Below are positions 35,034 to 44,449 of a stretch of DNA of 64,000 bases, piece by piece. Source of the DNA: Wenzhouxiangella marina (GTDB lineage: Bacteria; Pseudomonadota; Gammaproteobacteria; Xanthomonadales; Wenzhouxiangellaceae); NCBI RefSeq assembly GCF_001187785.1, contig NZ_CP012154.1, positions 1,482,501 to 1,546,500 of the forward strand, in the 5' to 3' direction. A program made the position numbers and the translations under genes. Within the stretch, counting starts at the first letter, position 1. Each line of letters starts with the position of its first letter. Below the pieces are notes generated by a model. That model was not told the origin of the DNA and ran no database searches. It saw only the letters and a program-made list of their open reading frames with translations.

Positions 35034-35308
35034 GCACACTCTGCCTGGACGAACTCAGTACCGCGCAGCGACGGGCGCTGGACCGATCCGAAGCTCGATC
35101 GGCCGTCAAACCGCTGCTCGGGGCGCCATCGTCGCCGTCGCTGGCCGATGGCGATCACTGGTGGCAGCAGCATGATCCCGGGCGCGCCCAGCTCGAGGTC
35201 GGCAGCTCCGAGTCCTCAGCGAGCCGCGTGCAACGCGCACGGCCCCGTCATCGCGAGCCGCGGCGGCGGAAAAGGGCCCGCTTGCACGCCGCGCTGCCCG
35301 CATCGTGA
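35030..35308 (+). CDS. Small unknown protein coupled to the sortase gene
   Basis: This 92-residue ORF starts at the ATG that overlaps the sortase stop (ATGA), so translational coupling is likely. I do not recognise a family. It has no signal peptide or TM helix: an N-terminal helix ([21 protein letters not shown]), a Pro/Ser-rich middle, a W-W pair and a strongly basic, Arg-rich C-terminus. GC-rich codon use resembles its neighbours. It could be an accessory protein of the sortase system or a spurious frame. Confidence 0.5.
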   Translation: MSTLCLDELSTAQRRALDRSEARSAVKPLLGAPSSPSLADGDHWWQQHDPGRAQLEVGSSESSASRVQRARPRHREPRRRKRARLHAALPAS

Positions 35309-35345
35309 GATAATCGGCGTCCAGTTCGAACCCGGGCCGACAGTC

Positions 35346-36350
35346 ATGTCCGACAAGCAGCGCATCTCGATCACGGTCAAGAGCGGTGAAAAGGTGGTCA
35401 AGCCCCAGGGCTTCACCGCGATCCGCGATGGCATCAAGGCCCGTGCCGGTGCCGAGCCGGCGCCGATCGGTCGCAAGCCCACCTGGCTGCGGGCGCGGCT
35501 GCCCTCGGGCGGCAAATACGAGGCGGTCAAGCGCAACGTGAACGAACACCGCCTGGCCACGGTCTGCCAGGAATCGAAGTGCCCGAATATCGGCGAGTGC
35601 TGGTCGAACGGGGTCGCGACGATCATGCTGATGGGCGATGTCTGCACCCGGGCCTGCCGCTTCTGCTCCGTCGACACCGGCAACCCGCGGGGCTGGCTCG
35701 ATCCCGAGGAGCCGGCCAATTCGGCCGAGTCCGTGCGGCTGATGGATCTGAAGTACGTGGTCCTGACCTCGGTGGACCGTGATGACCTGCCGGATGGAGG
35801 TGCAGGGCATTACGCGGCCTGCATTCGCGAGATCAAGAAGGTCAACCCCCAGACGGCGGTGGAAGCGCTGACGCCGGATTTCCAGGGTCGTCTTCACGAC
35901 GTGGAAACCGTGGTCGATTCCGGCCTGGAGGTGTTCGCCCAGAACGTCGAGACCGTTCGTCGCCTGACCCATCCCGTGCGCGATCCCCGCGCCGGCTACC
36001 AGCAGACCCTGGACGTGCTGGCCCACGCCAAGCGCCATCGCCCCGAGGTCCTGACCAAGACCAGTCTGATGCTCGGCCTGGGCGAGACCGACGAGGAAGT
36101 GATCGAGACGATGCGCGATCTGCGCGCGATCGGGGTCGACATCGTGACCTTCGGTCAGTACCTGCGCCCGACCGTCAACCACCTGCCGGTCGAGCGTTTC
36201 GTCACGCCCGAGGAGTTCCGCAAGCTGCGCGAGATCGGCCTGGAAATGGGCTTCATGGAAGTGGTGTCCGGGCCGCTGGTCCGCTCCAGCTATCGCGCCG
36301 ATCGCGTCTTCGAGAAGAACAACTGCGGCATCGACGAGTCCGCGGCCTGA
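35346..36350 (+). CDS. lipA: Lipoyl synthase
   Basis: This 334-residue radical SAM enzyme inserts two sulfurs into protein-bound octanoyl groups to make lipoamide. Seen are the auxiliary [4Fe-4S] cysteines Cys74, Cys79, Cys85 ([12 protein letters not shown]) and the radical SAM motif C-x3-C-x2-C at Cys100, Cys104, Cys107 (CTRACRFC), plus [24 protein letters not shown] and a C-terminal VRSSYRA containing the conserved Ser. lipB is not adjacent. The ATG at 35346 is 37 bp after the small sortase-linked ORF, so shared transcription is possible. Confidence 0.95.
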   Translation: MSDKQRISITVKSGEKVVKPQGFTAIRDGIKARAGAEPAPIGRKPTWLRARLPSGGKYEAVKRNVNEHRLATVCQESKCPNIGECWSNGVATIMLMGDVCTRACRFCSVDTGNPRGWLDPEEPANSAESVRLMDLKYVVLTSVDRDDLPDGGAGHYAACIREIKKVNPQTAVEALTPDFQGRLHDVETVVDSGLEVFAQNVETVRRLTHPVRDPRAGYQQTLDVLAHAKRHRPEVLTKTSLMLGLGETDEEVIETMRDLRAIGVDIVTFGQYLRPTVNHLPVERFVTPEEFRKLREIGLEMGFMEVVSGPLVRSSYRADRVFEKNNCGIDESAA

Positions 36351-36363
36351 GGCGAGACGCTGC

Positions 36364-36723
36364 ATGACCAAGCGCCTCGAGCCCGAGGAGCAGGCGCGGT
36401 TCCTGGCCGCGCTGGCGGGCTTGCTCGAACAGGCCCGTCGCGAGCGACGGACCCTGACCTACCTCCAGATTGCCGATGCCCTGGCCATGCCGGGCCCGCA
36501 TCGGATCCACAAGACCACCCGCCTGATCGAACTTCTACTCAAGCAGGAAGTGACCGCAGGGCGGCTGCCTCGAGCGGCTCTGGCGGTCAGTCGTGCCCGT
36601 CCGGGTCGACCGGCGCCAGGCTTCTTCGACCGCGCCCGTCGCCTGGGCCTGTTCGACGGTCAGGATTCCGACGCCTTTCACGAGGGCCTGCTCGAACGCT
36701 TGTTCGCCGCGGACCGGGCGTGA
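36364..36723 (+). CDS. Conserved-looking hypothetical protein
   Basis: This 119-residue helical protein has no signal or TM. Visible blocks are RRTLTYLQIADALAMPGPHRIHKTTRLIELLL, which suggests a winged-helix-like or alkylguanine-transferase-like fold, and ALAVSRARPGRPAPGFFDRARRLG near the C-terminus. No catalytic PCHR-type motif of DNA methyltransferases is present. I cannot name a function. It follows lipA by 13 bp on the same strand and is probably in the same operon. Confidence 0.65.
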   Translation: MTKRLEPEEQARFLAALAGLLEQARRERRTLTYLQIADALAMPGPHRIHKTTRLIELLLKQEVTAGRLPRAALAVSRARPGRPAPGFFDRARRLGLFDGQDSDAFHEGLLERLFAADRA

Positions 36724-36797
36724 CCTCTGGCGGCTGACGCCCGGGCGGGCAGGGTGTAACATGCGCTTCCTGTGTTGATTCCATTCGAGCCGATTCC

Positions 36798-39035
36798 ATG
36801 TTCCAGACCCTGCTGTCCGTCCGCGCCCTGCGGGCGTGTGTTCTCGCCCTGTTCCTCGTCGGCCTGGCCGGCTGTGGATCAGAGACCCCGGCGCCGTCCG
36901 CCGAGCCTGCTGCTCAGCCTGCCGACCCCGTCGAAAGCGCGCCAGCGGTCGTGCTCGAACCGCCGATGGCCGAACAGCGCGAGCACGTCGTGAGCGCGCC
37001 GGCCGGAGATCGCGAGGACCCGTGGTACTGGCTACGGGACGACGAACGTGAAGATCCCGAAGTGCTGGCCTATCTGGAAGCCGAGAACGAGTACAAGGAG
37101 GCCAGCCTGGCCCACCTGAGCGGTCTGCGCGAGCGGCTGTTCGAAGAACTTCGTGGCCGGATCGTCGAGGACGATTCCTCGACGCCGATCTTCGACAACG
37201 GCTACTGGTACTACACGCGCTACGAGAGCGGCAAGGAATACCCCATCCATGCCCGCCGCGAGGGCACGATGGAGGCCGACGAAGAAATCCTGCTCGACGT
37301 CAACGTACTGGCCGAAGGCCATGACTTCTACAGCGTCGGTGATTGGGATGTCAGCCTGGACAACCGACGCCTGGCCTACCTGGAAGACAACATCGGTCGT
37401 CGTCAGTACCGCATCCTGATCAAGGACCTGGCCACGGGCGAAACCGTGGACACGGGCATCGTCGGCGCCTCCAGCCTCAGCTGGTCGGGCGATCATCGTC
37501 ACCTGTTCTACGTCGCCAACGAGCCCGAGACCCTTCGCTCCTGGCAGGTCTGGCGTCTGGACACGGCGCCCGAGTCCGTGCAGGAGGGCGAGATGCCCTT
37601 CGGTCAGGGTGATCTCGTTTACCAGGAAGACGATGCGGCCTTCTACACCGGTGTCGGTCGTACGGACTCCGGGGCCTACAACGTCATCTACCTCGGCTCG
37701 ACCGTCTCCAGCGAAATGCGAGTGCTCGAAAGCGATCAGCCGCTCGGCGAGTTCCGGGTGTTCTTCCCCCGCGAGCGCGATCACGAGTACTACATCGACC
37801 ATCACCAGGACCGCTGGATCGTCCAGACGAATTTCGAGGCGCCGAATTATCGCCTGATGACCGTCGGCCTCGACGATCACGCCGATCGCTCGCAGTGGCA
37901 GGACCTGGTGCCGCATTCGGACGAGATCTTCATCCACACCTTTACCGCCCTGGACGACATCCTGGCGATCAGCGAGCGCTCCGACGGTCTGCGTCGTCTG
38001 CGCCTGCAGGACTGGGATAGCGGTGAATCCCAGGTGCTGGCCTTCGAGGAACCCGCCTATGTCGCCTACCTGGGCTCCAACCCCGATCAGAGCTCGCCGC
38101 TGCTGCGCTTCTACTACGAGTCGATGACCACGCCGACCCAGACCTGGGATCTCAACGTGGTCACCGGCGAGCGCACCCTGCTCAAGCAGGAAGAGGTGCC
38201 CGGCGACTTCGATTCCGCCGACTACGTCACCCACTGGATGATGGTCCCGGCCCGGGATGGCGTCGAGGTTCCGGTTTCGATCATGCATCACAAGGACACG
38301 CAGCTGGATGGCAGTGCGCCGCTGTACCAGTACGCCTACGGGTCGTATGGGTCGAGCACGGAGCCGAGCTTCTCGACCAATCGCCTCAGTCTGGTCGACC
38401 GAGGTTTCGTCTTCGCCATCGCCCATGTCCGCGGCGGGCAGGAGATGGGCCGCCAATGGTACGACGATGGGCGCATGCTCAACAAGATCAATACCTTCAA
38501 CGATTTCATCGACGTTACGGCCTATCTGGTCGACGAAGGCATGGTCGATGGTGAGCGGGTCTTCGCCATGGGTGGCAGCGCCGGCGGCCTGCTGACGGGG
38601 GCGGTCGCCAACATGGCGCCCGAGCGCTACGCCGGCATCATTGCGCACGTACCGTTCGTGGATGTGGTCACGACGATGCTCGACGAGTCGATCCCCTTGA
38701 CGACCAACGAGTTCGACGAGTGGGGCAATCCGATGGATCCCGTCTACTACGAGTACATGCTCAGCTACTCGCCCTATGACAACGTGACGGCGCAGGATTA
38801 CCCGGCCATGCTGGTCACGACCGGTCTGTGGGATTCCCAGGTCCAGTACTGGGAGCCCGCCAAGTGGGTCGCCAAGCTGCGCGCCACCAAGACCGATGAC
38901 AATCCGCTGCTGCTGCACACCAACATGGAAGCCGGCCACGGCGGTGCATCCGGGCGTTTCCGTCGTCTGGAGCAGGCGGCCCTTGAATACGCCTTCGTAC
39001 TGGATCAGGCCGGTCTGGCCGAGCAGTCCGACTGA
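36798..39035 (+). CDS. ptrB: Oligopeptidase B-like S9A peptidase with lipoprotein signal
   Basis: This 745-residue S9A serine peptidase has an N-terminal beta-propeller (EDPWYWLRDDEREDPEVLAYLEAEN, YYTRYESGKEYPIHARR) and a hydrolase domain. The catalytic Ser is in MGGSAGGLL, the Asp is in the LWDSQVQYWEP region and the His is in EAGHGGASGRFR. It cleaves short peptides after basic residues. Unlike the cytosolic E. coli enzyme it begins with a signal peptide ending in a lipobox (VGLAGC), followed by a Pro/Ala linker, so it is predicted to be a lipid-anchored envelope peptidase. The next gene starts 13 bp after its stop. Confidence 0.9.
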   Translation: MFQTLLSVRALRACVLALFLVGLAGCGSETPAPSAEPAAQPADPVESAPAVVLEPPMAEQREHVVSAPAGDREDPWYWLRDDEREDPEVLAYLEAENEYKEASLAHLSGLRERLFEELRGRIVEDDSSTPIFDNGYWYYTRYESGKEYPIHARREGTMEADEEILLDVNVLAEGHDFYSVGDWDVSLDNRRLAYLEDNIGRRQYRILIKDLATGETVDTGIVGASSLSWSGDHRHLFYVANEPETLRSWQVWRLDTAPESVQEGEMPFGQGDLVYQEDDAAFYTGVGRTDSGAYNVIYLGSTVSSEMRVLESDQPLGEFRVFFPRERDHEYYIDHHQDRWIVQTNFEAPNYRLMTVGLDDHADRSQWQDLVPHSDEIFIHTFTALDDILAISERSDGLRRLRLQDWDSGESQVLAFEEPAYVAYLGSNPDQSSPLLRFYYESMTTPTQTWDLNVVTGERTLLKQEEVPGDFDSADYVTHWMMVPARDGVEVPVSIMHHKDTQLDGSAPLYQYAYGSYGSSTEPSFSTNRLSLVDRGFVFAIAHVRGGQEMGRQWYDDGRMLNKINTFNDFIDVTAYLVDEGMVDGERVFAMGGSAGGLLTGAVANMAPERYAGIIAHVPFVDVVTTMLDESIPLTTNEFDEWGNPMDPVYYEYMLSYSPYDNVTAQDYPAMLVTTGLWDSQVQYWEPAKWVAKLRATKTDDNPLLLHTNMEAGHGGASGRFRRLEQAALEYAFVLDQAGLAEQSD

Positions 39036-39048
39036 GGAGGGCGGGGCG

Positions 39049-39612
39049 ATGCGAGGGAGACTGGTCGTATTGATGACCGTGAGTGGCCTGCTTTCGGGCT
39101 GCGCCACGATGAGCCCGGAACAGTGCATGGTGGCCGACTGGTACCGCCTCGGCGAGCAGGACGCCCGCCAGGGACGCACGCCGGACTACCTGGCAGAGCG
39201 CGCCGGGGCCTGCCAGGAAGCCGGCTACGAGGCCGACACCGAGGCCTGGTACTCGGGCTTCTCCGAAGGCCTGGCGGCCTTCTGCACTCTGGACAACGGC
39301 TTCCGCTTCGGCCTGGAGGGCGGACGTTATCTCAGGACCTGTCCTCCGGGCTGGGATGCGGATTTCGAGGAAGGCTACGCCATGGGTCGCGGCATCTACG
39401 ATCTCGAACAGCGGGTCGCCCAGGGCCAGCGCGAGCTCGATAGCGTCGACGATCGAATCGAAGACGAGCTGTACAAGGAAAGCCCCGATCCGGACCGCAT
39501 CCAGGAACTGCGGCGTCAGCGCGAACGCCTGGAGCGTGGTCTGCGTGAAGACGAAGTGGAACTGGCCACGGCGCGGGGCGTGGCCATCGGTCGCGGGTTC
39601 AACGTCCAGTAG
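39049..39612 (+). CDS. DUF2799 lipoprotein
   Basis: This 187-residue lipoprotein has a signal and lipobox (VSGLLSGCATMS), then blocks typical of DUF2799 (CMVADWYRLGEQDARQGRTPDYLAERAGACQEAG, YSGFSEGLAAFCTLDNGFRFGLEGG), and a C-terminal coiled coil (ELDSVDDRIEDELYKE, RIQELRRQRERLERGL). Its role is unknown. The GAGGAGG ribosome-binding site overlaps the end of the oligopeptidase gene, and its stop shares one base with the kinase start, so the peptidase, lipoprotein and kinase form one operon. Confidence 0.82.
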   Translation: MRGRLVVLMTVSGLLSGCATMSPEQCMVADWYRLGEQDARQGRTPDYLAERAGACQEAGYEADTEAWYSGFSEGLAAFCTLDNGFRFGLEGGRYLRTCPPGWDADFEEGYAMGRGIYDLEQRVAQGQRELDSVDDRIEDELYKESPDPDRIQELRRQRERLERGLREDEVELATARGVAIGRGFNVQ

Positions 39613-42158
39613 TGGCGTCGCGTCCGCAGGCCTCGGATCAGGGGCTGCTCAGCCTGGCGGTCCGGGCCGGTCGCCTGGAACCCGGCCAGCGCGATGCCTT
39701 CCTGCGCCGCGAACTCGAAGATCGCCCCGAACTCCTCGAGCAGGCCGAGTCTCTCGTTCGCTTGCTCGAAGAGGCGACCTGCGCCCCGACGGTGGCGCGA
39801 GCCGGTGAAGCCGTGTCGGCGCTGCCGACGATTCCCGGCTTCGAACTCAACGAACTGGTCGGACATGGTGGCATGGGCAGCGTGTATCGCGCTCGCCAGC
39901 TGCACCCGGACCGCGAGGTCGCGATCAAGCTGATCCGCGCCGACCTGATGTCCGCCGAGGCCCGCCAGCGTCTCGTGCAGGAAGCCGATCTGCTGGGCCG
40001 TCTGAACCACCCGTCCATCGCCAGGATCCATGCGGCCGGGACGGTGGACTCGGCGGCCGGGGCCCAGCCCTGGCTGGCCATGGAATTGATCGATGGTCTT
40101 CCGTTGGACGCCTATCTCCAGTCCCGGTCGCTGTCGAATCGTGAGGTCATCGAGCTGATCGGAGCCATCGCCGATGGCGTCGCCCATGCGCATCAGCAGG
40201 GCGTCATCCACCGCGATCTCAAACCGGCCAATGTCCTGGTCGACGAGGCGGGTCATCCACACGTCCTGGATTTCGGCGTGGCTCGATTGACCGACGTCGA
40301 TCCTGGCCAGGCCTCGACCCTGATCCAGACCGGCGAGCTGGTCGGCACCCTCGGCTACATGGCTCCCGAGCAGATCGATGGACGGGCCGACACCCGGAGC
40401 GATATCCACGCCCTGGGCGTGATGCTCTACCAGGCCTTCGCCGGGCGGCTGCCGATCGTACTGACCGGGCTCAGCCTGATCGATGCCCTGGCGCGGCTGG
40501 CGCAGGATGAGCCCGATCCCCTCCGGCGCCTGCGACCGGACCTGGACCCGGAGCTTGACGCCCTGGTGATGCAGGCGCTCGCCCGGGACCCGGATGAGCG
40601 CTATGCCTCCGTGGCGCAGTTCAGGGAGGACATGCAGCGCTGGCTCGATCATCGCCCCCTGCTGGCCCGAAGTCCGGGTCGATGGCGGCGTGCCCGGCTG
40701 TTCGTGCGACGCCACCGCCTTGGCGTGGGGGCGGCGGCGGCGGTGGGACTGGCGGTGCTGACGGGCACCGCCCTGGCCGTGCATTTCGCCTGGCGCGAAT
40801 CGCAGGCGAGGTTCGAGGCCGAGCTGCGTGCCGAACAACTATCGGCCGTCAATCAGTTCATTCGCGACATGCTGCTGGCCGCCGACCCGGACAACACCCT
40901 GGGTGAGCGGGTGACCCTGGTCGAGGCCCTGAACGAGGCTGCGAGAATGCTGCCGCTGGACCAGCAGATGGACCCACTGGTGCGTGCCGAACTGCACCGG
41001 ACCATGGGCAGCATCCTGCTCAATCTCGGGCGCACGGAGGATGGCAGCGAGCAACTCGACTTCGCCAACGCCATCTTCCTCGACCATCCCGGCGCCCCCG
41101 GTCAGGAGCCGGATCTGGCCCGGATCGAGCAGGCCCGTGCGGCGCTGGAGGCGGGCGGGATCGAAGCTGCGCTCGAGCTCACGGGTCAGCTGGAATCGCG
41201 GATGCAGAGCTACCCCCGGGGGCACCACGTGCGCAATCACTGGGTGGCGGTGCGCACCCGCGCTCTGCTGGATGCCGGTCAGCTGGACCTGGCCGAGTCG
41301 CTGGTCGGTGCCCAGGCCGCCGAGGCCGAGGAGGTGCTGGGGGCCAGCCACAACGACACCCTGGTGCTGAAGAACTCCCTGGCGGTGATCGCCGCGCGTC
41401 GTGGTGATCATGCCCGCGAACTGAGCATTGCCCAGTCGATCGTCGATGGGCGGATCGATCGTTTCGGCAGCGATCATCCGCAGACTCTCTCGGCAATGAA
41501 CAACCTGGCCTCCGCCTTGACCAATGCCGGTCGGATCGAAGCAGCGGATGCCCTGGTCCGCGATACCCTGGCCCGTCGCCAGCGCGTTCTCGGCGAGGAA
41601 CACCCGAGCACGATCGTCAGCCGCAACAACCTGGCGGCTCTGTTGATCATGCAGGGCCAGGCCGAGGCCGCCGAGCCCGAGGCCCGGGCGGTGCTGGACT
41701 GGAACGAGCGCCGGCTGGGGCCACTGCACCCGAACACCCTGACGGCCCGCAACATTCTTGCGTTTCTGCTGGAAGATCAGGGACGGCTCGATGAGGCCGA
41801 GCCCCTGTACCGGGAGGTGCTGAGCCGGGTGCAGGCCAGTGACGACGACGGTCTCAGAACCCAGATGCTGGGCGTGGCCAACAATCTGGGGATGCTGCTG
41901 CTCAATCGCGGCCAGCCCGAGGCCGCAGTGACCGAGTTCGAGCTGCTGCTGCAGGAAGCCGAGCGTCTGCTGGGCGCCGAGCACGTGAGCTATGCGGTGT
42001 TCCGGGCGAACTACGGCTGGTGCCTGGCCGGGGCCGGCCGGACCCGCGAGGCGCGCCTGCATCTCGGCGAAAGTCTGGCGGCACTGGAGCCGGCACTGGG
42101 CTCGGACCACCCGCGCGTGGCGCAGGTCCGGCAGCGCCTGGCTTCGCTGGACGGTTGA
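39612..42158 (+). CDS. Transmembrane Ser/Thr protein kinase with TPR_12 repeats
   Basis: This 848-residue protein starts with GTG at 39612, sharing a base with the stop of the DUF2799 gene. It has a kinase domain (GHGGMGSVYRARQ, AIKLIRADL, VIHRDLKPANV with His200-Arg201-Asp202, VLDFGVARLTDV, GYMAPEQIDGR), one TM helix (VGAAAAVGLAVLTGTALAVHFAW, about 375-397), then TPR repeats of the kinesin-light-chain type (LSAMNNLASALTNAGR, ERRLGPLHPNTLTARNILAFL). Unlike the kinase at 21939 it is a normal RD kinase and has no ECF sigma factor gene beside it. The periplasmic TPRs are probably the sensor. Confidence 0.88.
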   Translation: MASRPQASDQGLLSLAVRAGRLEPGQRDAFLRRELEDRPELLEQAESLVRLLEEATCAPTVARAGEAVSALPTIPGFELNELVGHGGMGSVYRARQLHPDREVAIKLIRADLMSAEARQRLVQEADLLGRLNHPSIARIHAAGTVDSAAGAQPWLAMELIDGLPLDAYLQSRSLSNREVIELIGAIADGVAHAHQQGVIHRDLKPANVLVDEAGHPHVLDFGVARLTDVDPGQASTLIQTGELVGTLGYMAPEQIDGRADTRSDIHALGVMLYQAFAGRLPIVLTGLSLIDALARLAQDEPDPLRRLRPDLDPELDALVMQALARDPDERYASVAQFREDMQRWLDHRPLLARSPGRWRRARLFVRRHRLGVGAAAAVGLAVLTGTALAVHFAWRESQARFEAELRAEQLSAVNQFIRDMLLAADPDNTLGERVTLVEALNEAARMLPLDQQMDPLVRAELHRTMGSILLNLGRTEDGSEQLDFANAIFLDHPGAPGQEPDLARIEQARAALEAGGIEAALELTGQLESRMQSYPRGHHVRNHWVAVRTRALLDAGQLDLAESLVGAQAAEAEEVLGASHNDTLVLKNSLAVIAARRGDHARELSIAQSIVDGRIDRFGSDHPQTLSAMNNLASALTNAGRIEAADALVRDTLARRQRVLGEEHPSTIVSRNNLAALLIMQGQAEAAEPEARAVLDWNERRLGPLHPNTLTARNILAFLLEDQGRLDEAEPLYREVLSRVQASDDDGLRTQMLGVANNLGMLLLNRGQPEAAVTEFELLLQEAERLLGAEHVSYAVFRANYGWCLAGAGRTREARLHLGESLAALEPALGSDHPRVAQVRQRLASLDG

Positions 42159-42194
42159 AGGTGATCTGAATGCTTGCCGGCTCTTGAAAAGATG

Positions 42195-42222
42195 AAGGGG
42201 CCGGCCACGAGGCCGACCCCTT
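42195..42222. terminator. Hairpin between convergent genes, likely terminator
   Basis: A 12-bp stem with one mismatch (AAGGGG-CCGGCC at 42195-42206, paired with 42211-42222) closes on an ACGA loop. The plus side ends in only TTCC; on the minus strand a more T-rich stretch follows (TTCATCTTTTC). It separates the kinase from the convergent secreted protein gene. Confidence 0.55.
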
Positions 42223-42245
42223 CCGAGCGCGTGCAGGGCACTCGT

Positions 42246-44333
42246 TTACCGTGCGCTCGGTGTGCCCGAGCAAGTGGTCAGACCAAGCTGATAGAGACGA
42301 ATCATGTCGATCTGGCCCGAACCGTAGGCCGGATCGTCGGACTGGTAATCGATGGTCAGCTGGTCGCAACCCTCGAAGTCGATCCGCACGCTGCCCCAGT
42401 CCGAGCCGACCACGTCGCTGCTGTCGAACAGCTCACCGAAGGCGGCGCCTGAGTAGCGGCGCATCTCATCGATGACGATGCTGTCGCCCTCGGTGCGGCC
42501 CATGCCGAACAGCCACAGGGGATTGCCCTGGGTGTCGAAGGTCGGCCAGTAGACCACCGGCGTGTGCTGCCCATCGAGGTCGGTGATGTGGATCTGCAGG
42601 CCTTCACCGCCGCGCTCCGGGTTGAAGAAACCGCCGGAGAAGCCGTTGACGACCGTCTCACGGGTCTCGCCGCAGTCGATGCCGGCGATGTTGGACAGGC
42701 GGCTCAGTTCGATGCTGCCGTCGCCGAATCCCGCCTGGTCGCTGAAGTAGTGCACCCGGCCACCGTCGCAATCGTCGAATTCGAACAGCAGGCTGCCCCA
42801 TTCGACCAGGTCCACGTCGCCGGCGTCGAAGGCATCCCCGAAGCGCGCGCCGCGCGGCGCGAAGACCTGATCGAGGCGCATGAGGTTGCCCTCGACCGGT
42901 CCCTGGGCGATCAGCCACAGGGGCTGGCCCTCGGCATAGGTGAACCAGAACATCAGGCCGCGGCCATCGGGAAGCATGTCGATCATGAAACCTTCGCCGG
43001 AGCGGTCGGCGTTGAAGAACAGGCCGCTGTGGCCGGGTTCGACGGCAAAGCTCGGGTCCGGGTCGGTGGGCTCGCCGGGACCGGCGCTTGCTTCGCGCTG
43101 GAAGTGGTAGAAGGCGGTGAAGCCGCCGGCCGGCGCCCCGAAGGCCTTGACCAGGAGGTCCGTGCCATTGGTGGTCAGGCCGCCGCCGAAGACGTCGCTG
43201 CCATTGCTGCTGACCGGTGCCACCAGTTCCTGGATGAGCTCGTAGTCGCTGCCGCTGCGTTGGTAGATGTAGACCTTGCCGGCGGCGGGTTCGGTCTGGC
43301 GGACCCCGTTCTCGGCGCCAACGATCAGCAGATCATCGGCGAATCTGCCGATCACGCCGTAGATGTCGTTGTTTGCACGGGTGGGAGGCGTCAGTTTGCC
43401 CGACGGCTGCCACAGTCCTGCGCTGTCGCGTTCATACAGGAAGACGGCACCGGGCTCGGCGAGGTTGACCGCACCGACGGCCATGGTCTGATCCTGAACG
43501 TCGACGAAGTAGCCGAAGTTCGATTCCGAGTCCGTGGTCGTGAGGGTCTGACTCAGCACGAAGTCGTCGCCGACCCGGTCATAGACGTAGACGCGTCCCG
43601 GGCCGCCGAAGGTCTGCGCTTCCGGGGCGCCGACGATCAGCTGGTCTGCGGTCAGCTCGAAGTCCAGCCCGTAAAAAGCCGTCGACTCGGTGATCCGATC
43701 GATCTCGGCCCAGCTGTCACCGTTGCGCTGGAAGATGTAGATGCCGTCGGCACGAGCGAAGTTGAAGCCGAAGACCGTCTCGAAGGTGACCGACTGGACG
43801 GCCAGGGTGTCGCCCTCGATGTCCAGGGAGCCGCCGATGGCCCGATTGCCGCCGACGTTGGATCCGATCAGGTCGGTGACCGGCCGCCAGCCAGCGTTGA
43901 CCCCGTCGGGGTTGTAGGACGGGTCGCGCTCGAAGATCCAGACGCGCGAATCGGAGGGATTGCCCTGGCCGTCGCCACGCAGGCCCGACAGGGCGGAGAT
44001 GAACAGGGTGTCGCCGTCGAGCTCCATGTCGGCGGCGCCGAACATGTCTCCGGGGCTGCAGCTGGGCGCCTGCAGGACGGAGGCCAGCTCGAAGCGGCCC
44101 TCGGCGTTCTTGGTGTAGTGGTAGACCTCACCGCAGGTCGGGGCCGGATCGGGTTCACCGAAGCCGTGGGGCCAGGCGACGAACAGGTCGTTCTCGAACA
44201 CGCGCGAGCCCAGGCCGAAGTCTTCGACCTCGCCGCCGGCGGGCGTCAGGTCTTCGATGAACTCGAATTGTGCGAATGCCGGCAAGGACAGCATGGCCAG
44301 TGTGAAACTCAGACAGGTGATCAACTTGCGCAT
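42246..44333 (-). CDS. Secreted FG-GAP/beta-propeller-like protein with duplicated C-terminal module
   Basis: This 695-residue protein has a signal peptide (LSFTLAMLSLPAFAQ). Residues about 25-430 are beta-propeller-like blades of FG-GAP character (GLGSRVFENDLFVAW, FGAADMELDGDTLFISA, GSLDIEGDTLAVQS, VYVYDRVGDDF). Residues about 437-565 and 568-690 are two related copies of a module with SG-x-FFN-x-R-SGEG, WSGLF-like and LWLIAQGPVEG/LWLFGMGRTEG segments, each with a Cys pair. It is probably secreted or surface-exposed; binding target unknown. The upstream gene pair (FHA kinase and regulator) is on the same strand, about 115 bp away, and may control it. Confidence 0.75.
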   Translation of the reverse strand: MRKLITCLSFTLAMLSLPAFAQFEFIEDLTPAGGEVEDFGLGSRVFENDLFVAWPHGFGEPDPAPTCGEVYHYTKNAEGRFELASVLQAPSCSPGDMFGAADMELDGDTLFISALSGLRGDGQGNPSDSRVWIFERDPSYNPDGVNAGWRPVTDLIGSNVGGNRAIGGSLDIEGDTLAVQSVTFETVFGFNFARADGIYIFQRNGDSWAEIDRITESTAFYGLDFELTADQLIVGAPEAQTFGGPGRVYVYDRVGDDFVLSQTLTTTDSESNFGYFVDVQDQTMAVGAVNLAEPGAVFLYERDSAGLWQPSGKLTPPTRANNDIYGVIGRFADDLLIVGAENGVRQTEPAAGKVYIYQRSGSDYELIQELVAPVSSNGSDVFGGGLTTNGTDLLVKAFGAPAGGFTAFYHFQREASAGPGEPTDPDPSFAVEPGHSGLFFNADRSGEGFMIDMLPDGRGLMFWFTYAEGQPLWLIAQGPVEGNLMRLDQVFAPRGARFGDAFDAGDVDLVEWGSLLFEFDDCDGGRVHYFSDQAGFGDGSIELSRLSNIAGIDCGETRETVVNGFSGGFFNPERGGEGLQIHITDLDGQHTPVVYWPTFDTQGNPLWLFGMGRTEGDSIVIDEMRRYSGAAFGELFDSSDVVGSDWGSVRIDFEGCDQLTIDYQSDDPAYGSGQIDMIRLYQLGLTTCSGTPSAR

Positions 44334-44449
44334 TGGGTTCCCCTCGGATACGTGGATGAGGCTTCAGCGCTTCTCGAGCGCCGATGGGCATTGTCCGTAA
44401 GCGAGGGGAGGGCGCCTATCCCCCGAATGAGGGGGGCAGTCGCGGAGCG

